Assembly: GCA_029962745.1 (NCBI GenBank)
Contig: CM057167.1
Coordinates: 23,595,053-23,659,052 of the forward strand
Direction: 5' to 3'
DNA from: Echinometra lucunter
Taxonomy: Eukaryota; Echinodermata; Echinoidea; Camarodonta; Echinometridae
Length of the DNA stretch: 64,000 nt
Part shown: positions 58,861 through 64,000 of the stretch, in pieces
How positions within the stretch are numbered: the first letter of the stretch is position 1
Layout of the letters: every line of letters begins with the position of its first letter
The notes under the pieces: model-generated
Seen by the model: only the letters and a program-made list of their open reading frames with translations
What the model was told of the DNA's origin: nothing
Database searches by the model: none
Program-made: the position numbers and the translations under genes

Positions 58861-60618
58861 CACTTCGTATTCATTTGCCAATTTAAACAAAACAAATTCA
58901 GTATACCAGTGTATTAAAATAGTGTGACTCAACAAACATTAAAACAACATCAATCACTTGCACAGATACAAGTACACTTCAAGGAATGGAAAGAAAATTG
59001 TGAGGGACAAAGTCACATAATTAACAATATTGAAGTGAAAAGATCTGCAACAGACCCACAAAGCGTTCAAAGTAGTAAGACATAATAAGACATTTAATAG
59101 ATTAGAATTCAACAAAAACATTTAGACCTCATATAAATATGGTTTAAAATTGAATAATTAGTAAGTGGTTAATGAATGTATAAGAAGAAAAGAAAAAAAA
59201 TGTAATAAAAGAAGGCCACAAAATATGCAAGTCAACCACATGATACGACTGTGAAAGGAAGATAGTTAAAAGAGTCTGAGTACTGATATTGCTGGTCAGT
59301 AGCTGTTTCAAATTGATTTGATCAAATACGCTTAGCATTGCATTCTGTTCAAAATAATATAATACAACAGAATATGATGGTGTATGTTTCACAGCAGTAT
59401 AACTCGAATGTGAAGTGCTCATCAGTGCTGAAACAAATCTGGCAAAGTGACAGCCAGGGTATTTAATCATCTACACTCTTCCTCAAACATATACATGTAA
59501 GAAGAGTTAAGTAGATAGCGTTCTGCTCGGAGTTGGTGATATCAAGAACTAAAAAACGATTTTTGAATTTGAAAATGAGTCGTTTATCATAACAGCGCAC
59601 ACACTCTGCTGAAGTCCTAGGCGTATAGCGCACCAGACAGACTGGCGCACATTATGTAACAAAGAAGTACATGAGCTCAAATAAAGTGAAAGAGACAGGA
59701 AAAAAGGGGGAGAGAGAAAGAAAGAAAAGAGGGAGGCAGAAAGAAGAAGTAGTAGGAAAGCTGAAGCCTGCGAGAAAGAAAGAAACTGGAAGAAGAAGAA
59801 AGAGAGAGTAAGGGCGAAAATTCGTGAAATTTCTTCGGTTTACGGAGTTTTTTATTCGTTTTTTAGTTTAAGAAGACTTACGTACATGTACTTCTCAAAA
59901 AAAGAATGTACAGGAATATGAAGGAGTGATTAAAGCATATGACATGTACATGTACAATGATAAACAAATATCTTGTTGATGTACTCGGAAAAATGAAATC
60001 CTTGACAATATCTCGCATAAAAAGATGAACATCTCTGTCCTCATTTGACATAGGCCTTCAGTAAAATGATCACGGTGGGATATACAGTGTAGTATCCATG
60101 GCGAAACTCAAAACAAAAAAAAAGAAGAGTATGATATGTCTAATTCCAAAATCGGATTGAATACTTTAAGGGTATGAACAACCATTTTTTTAAAAAATAT
60201 AAATCCTGTTAAATCAAACTAATGGTTATATGTAGGGTTTTTACAGGAACTTAAATTTTCTTAATGCACATAATCCGAACTCCTGTACATACCTTGCTGA
60301 TTGATTAATGAACAATATTAGAAGTCACATATTGTTTAATGAGCAAGTCTGAGTCAAGATGAGGTTGAAAGGAATGTCACGAATATATATTATATGAAAA
60401 TGCAAAAAGTGGAAGTGAATATTTTGTTGTGAAATTTTTAGAAGACAGTCCGGTCCGATAACGTGGGACAACCTGTATTCATACACATGTATGCTTTCAT
60501 CTGCTCAAACCAGGTATAAACTCTGTTTAATATCAAATAAATAAATGCCCAATAAGGCACTTGTTTCTCAAAAGTAGACTAAGTCTAAGTTGGTTTATTC
60601 TATAGCACGTGTTCCTAT

Positions 60619-60743
60619 CATGGCCACTGGTCGTGACCAGCTTGGTCGCTTTGCTCCCTTGCGTGGGTGTTTCCTCAAACATTTTACGTATTCTTGCCCC
60701 CCCCCCCCCCCTCCACAAAAAAATTTCCTGCATACAGCCCTTG
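60619..60743. mobile_element. hAT-like MITE (copy D, shortened)
   Basis: It starts CATGGCCACTGGTCGTGACC and ends with the inverse of CAAGGGCTGTATGCAGG, with a poly-C run inside the right end only. GTTCCTAT and GTCCCTAT (60611-60618 and 60744-60751) form an 8-bp duplication with one change. GACCAGCTTGGTCGCTTTGC matches GACCAGCTCGGTAGCTTCGC of copy C. Confidence 0.75.
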
Positions 60744-61164
60744 GTCCCTATGGGTTGTTACAGAACTTAGATCAATGATGATTTTGAGGAAACAGAAGAA
60801 ACAGAAGAAACAAGCTGATGATATGTTCAAAGGTCATTGACTCTCAAATCATTTCAAATTGCTTTGTTGATGCTCATTCTCGTTCTCAAAAGCCAACATG
60901 GATAACTTGATATGTGGGAAATTCATGACAATTTAAATAACTTAAATAAAAGGTTATGCATTCCATGTGATGGGAAAAGGGAACATGGATACATTGTTAT
61001 GAACACATATGACTCGCATGACTGTTTATAATGTGTCAGTGGTTATAAGTTACGTGTCCATGAAAGAACAAGATTAATTCACAGCAAGAATATAAAAAAA
61101 ACACTGAAACTCTGTATATTGTTCTCATTATGAAATAAAACATTGAATACTTTGAGGCACTTGC

Positions 61165-61640
61165 TGGTTTTAAGGTTACAGTTCTTTATTCCGAAGGTTC
61201 GTTATTCCGAGGGTTCATTTATTCCGAAGGTTCGTTGTTTTGAAGGTTCGTTAGTCTGAAAATGAAACAAGGTTCGTTTAATCCGAAAAAGAAATAAGTT
61301 TCGTTATTCCGAAGGTTCGTTAGTCCGAAAATGAAATAAGATTCATTAGTTCGTTAATTATTTTCAGACTAAAGAACCTTATTTCATTTTCGGACTATTG
61401 AACCTTCGAAATAACAAACCCTATTCCATTTTAGGATTAACGAACCTTCGGAATAATGAACCTTATTTCATTTTCGGATTAACAAACCTTCGGAATAGCA
61501 AACCTTATTTTATTTTCGGACTAATGAACCTTTGGAATAACAAACTTTCAGAATAACACCGCAAATGTTCGGATTAACGAACCCTTTTTCATTTTCGGAC
61601 TAATGAACATCTGGGTCTATGCAATTTGCGTGTTTCAGAA
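61165..61640. repeat. Foldback minisatellite of GGTTCGTTATTCCGAA units
   Basis: The left half (about 61180-61345) repeats TTCCGAAGGTTCGTTA and GTCCGAAAATGAAATAAG. The right half (about 61355-61640) repeats the inverse, TTCGGAATAA and CTTATTTCATTTTCGGAC. The centre is near 61350. The units are of roughly 40 bp and the whole could fold into one long stem. Confidence 0.88.
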
Positions 61641-61936
61641 TAACGAACATCCCGGTTTTAAGTCCATGTTCAAAATTCCAGACATTCTGTAAACCAGAAG
61701 ATTTTTTTGAAAACCAGAAAATTTGCCTATAAATTTGGCAAAATTCAACAGAAGTCCACATTCAGAAACACTTCATACTCCAAAATAATTGATTCACAAC
61801 ACTAATTAAAGTTTTGCAATTTATGTAAAGGTCATGCTTCAAAAACAGTAAGTTCCAGGTAATCAAGTAAATGTACACCACAGGTGCTCGTTTAGTGACA
61901 CTGGGTAGCATAAACTATGATATAATAAATATAGTT

Positions 61937-62002
61937 TAATTATATTGCTTAATTATATACCTTGTACAATAATTCTACAAGGTATATTAAGCAATATAAT
62001 TT
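61937..62002. repeat. AT-rich hairpin
   Basis: The arms AATTATATTGCTTAA...ACCTTGT and ACAAGGTATATTAAGCAATATAATT pair almost perfectly, with three extra bases in the left arm, around an 11-base loop. Confidence 0.85.
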
Positions 62003-63838
62003 ACATGAGTTTTTACCTTTATGCATTTCAGCAAATGATTCTAATGCAAGTACACTTTTTCAATGTCTTGTTTTCATTAATCACTCAGTATAATGAAGAT
62101 GATCTGGATTAATCAACACACAATAACCAATCCAAATTGAATCATTTCAGGAAATATTGTCTTGAACCTCTTCAACAACTTACATTATTAAATCTTCGCT
62201 TAATTTCTTCTTTCTGTGAGAGGAGAAAAGAAGGAAAACAAGATAGAATTCATTCCATACTCAACTTAACATTGTTTACAGTTAGAAAATGGAAGTATCA
62301 AACATACTATGACAGAATTTGAGCAAACATGAACTTCATTATACTTCCTTAAGAAGGAATGTTTGAAACATGGTTTGTGAGAATGTTTTTAGAGAAAGCT
62401 GGAGTACTGGGAAAGCTTGATGATATGTTTTATCTGGAAGTTCCCTCTTCAGTGAGCAGGAAGAACATTATAGTAGAAAGGTTCCCTGAAGAAGGATTTT
62501 TGCTCTTTAAATGCTCTCATAATTGAGATAAGATGACAAAATGGCTTCAGCATTTTGGCCGAAAATTCTAGTGTGTGGTCGCCTCTACTCACTTTTGAGT
62601 GCAGTGCAAGTGCCCTTTCAGGAAAGTGAGTTTATTTCTTATCAACATGATGATTCCGAAATCTCACACTAGACACCTGTTTTTATAATCTAAACTGGGT
62701 TCCAACAGAACTTATCAATTTTCAGAGCAACACTCACTAAAATCTTCTGCATCAAAATTAATCATATTTAGATACAGATAAGGTACAATTCTCCTTATAA
62801 CGCACATCTGGAAATTATAAAGATCAGTTTTGCCATAAAGGAGAAAAATCTGATGAAATTTCTAAAGGTCACTTTTTAAAAATCACAGAAACTCTTTGCT
62901 GAGAACCTCCACGTAGGGGCTGCCAATTCAGAACATTTCAAAGCTATTCATTCAATTTCAAAGGCGGGTTATTTTTACCGCTTTACTGCCCATTGTTCAC
63001 TACTGAGCTCCGTGCCTGGGAGGCAAGTAGTTTTGGTGATTTTGACAAATTACCTCTTGCGATTTCACCTTATTTTATTCTTTTTGGACTCATCAAAACG
63101 TAAACATTTTTAGATGTGCTTGGTATTTTAGCTGATCTATGCCCAATTATGATTCATTTAAATGTTTTGGATTTTCATGTATGTCGCAATGAAAAGTGAT
63201 AAGTTTCTTTTGACGCCCAGTTTACATTTTCCATTTGCTCATAGACCAGGACTCAACTGTATCTTTAAAAGAGCAAAGTATGAAAGAAAGATATTTATAA
63301 CACTTCAATCACTTAACATTTCCATTTGTTTTTAAAAGCATTTTTCAATCTACTGTAGGAATATTACAGGTCATTCTGTGAGCCAAAGATATACATACAA
63401 GACTAGATACAAGTATACATTGGAAACATGTACTGTATGAAATTGTCTGCTCAGTTTTTTAATTTTTAGATAAGAAATCAAATGGAATATGTACATATAA
63501 ACATGCATGAAAATCCACCTAACATTGATGAATGACAAATGTATACACTCTAAGTAATTTGAAGGAATCTTGTTATGTTACACTCAATGAAAAGCACTGC
63601 AATAGCTTCAATCATGACAGCTACTTTATAAGATGAAACATCAACTTACTTTCATCAATGTATTAAAAGTATATTTGAATTTTATGTATTCATGCAAAGT
63701 CTCTGTTGTAGAGGAAGTAAATGAATGGACTATTTCTTTGAGACTTGATGATAGGTATAAGCTCTCTCTCCCATAAATAGAAGTAAAACATTCATTATAT
63801 TTGAGCTGCCAGTATTCTTTGTGTCAGAAGTAATGTCT

Positions 63839-63990
63839 GGGCCCCTGTCTTTAAAAAAATTGCGATCAATTTGAATCAATCGCAACTTTGAGCTTGATCT
63901 TAACTCCTATCTCTTAAGTACTCAGTTGAAATCAATCTCAAAGTTGCGATCGATTTGAATCAATCACAACTCTTTATAAGATGGCACCCA
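63839..63990. mobile_element. Foldback MITE, GGGCCCCTGTCTTTAAAAAA family
   Basis: It starts GGGCCCCTGTCTTTAAAAAA and ends ACTCTTTATAAGATGGCACCCA. Inside, TTGCGATCAATTTGAATCAA appears in both orientations. Confidence 0.75.
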
Positions 63991-64000
63991 GGATTCACTA

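Larger units (their letters stand above)
58038..64000. other. Upstream ARHGAP intron, no exon recognised
   Basis: The PH exon at 58037 has a clear acceptor, so transcription comes from the right. I found no SH3 or WW coding segment in this 6 kb. It contains GA repeats (58300-58322), an ATC/ATT-rich array (58560-58860), a hAT-like copy, a foldback minisatellite, a hairpin and a MITE. Confidence 0.55.

Overview
The window looks like ordinary euchromatin from an invertebrate animal, most likely a marine deuterostome such as a sea urchin or another echinoderm. It is AT-rich, its genes are split by long introns with GT/AG junctions, and it carries a very dense and varied set of small transposable elements and microsatellites. 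The taxon is an inference from the repeat style and gene families. There is no bacterial or organellar signature.

Four genes can be supported, all on the minus strand, and three of them had to be assembled from exons. (1) Positions 4333-2104: the first two exons of a small secreted cysteine-rich protein, continuing off the left edge or into an exon I cannot see. (2) Positions 24452-23484: an intronless class A (rhodopsin-type) G-protein-coupled receptor. (3) Positions 35374-31991: a complete five-exon gene for a 313-residue protein that I do not recognise. It has a Src-like N-myristoylation signal, an acidic segment, a basic segment and a membrane helix at the very C terminus. (4) Positions 58037-42289: the last nine coding exons (386 residues) of a Rho GTPase-activating protein of the ARHGAP9/12/15/27 type, with a PH domain and a complete RhoGAP domain. 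Its upstream exons lie beyond the right edge. A possible short secreted peptide with a TATA box lies at 22226-22047.

The rest is repeats. One 5'-truncated non-LTR retrotransposon (about 8470-10816) carries a frameshifted reverse transcriptase. Four hAT-like non-autonomous elements with poly-G/poly-C ends have 8-bp target duplications, two of them perfect (11262-12912, 26589-27935) and two with one mismatch (22826-23063, 60619-60743). There is a Tc1/mariner-like element with very long inverted repeats (2555-3572), a facing pair of TTAA-flanked piggyBac-like MITEs in one ARHGAP intron, two MITEs with 3-bp TAA/TTA duplications, and many other foldback MITEs. tRNA-derived SINEs, a six-unit tandem repeat (5096-6000), a perfect 25-bp-arm palindrome and long polypurine/polypyrimidine tracts complete the picture.

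The genes do not form a functional cluster. The most interesting points are the unrecognised doubly membrane-anchored protein, the decayed tandem copies of the arginine-finger exon in the ARHGAP gene, and the hAT-like family caught inserted inside a SINE.
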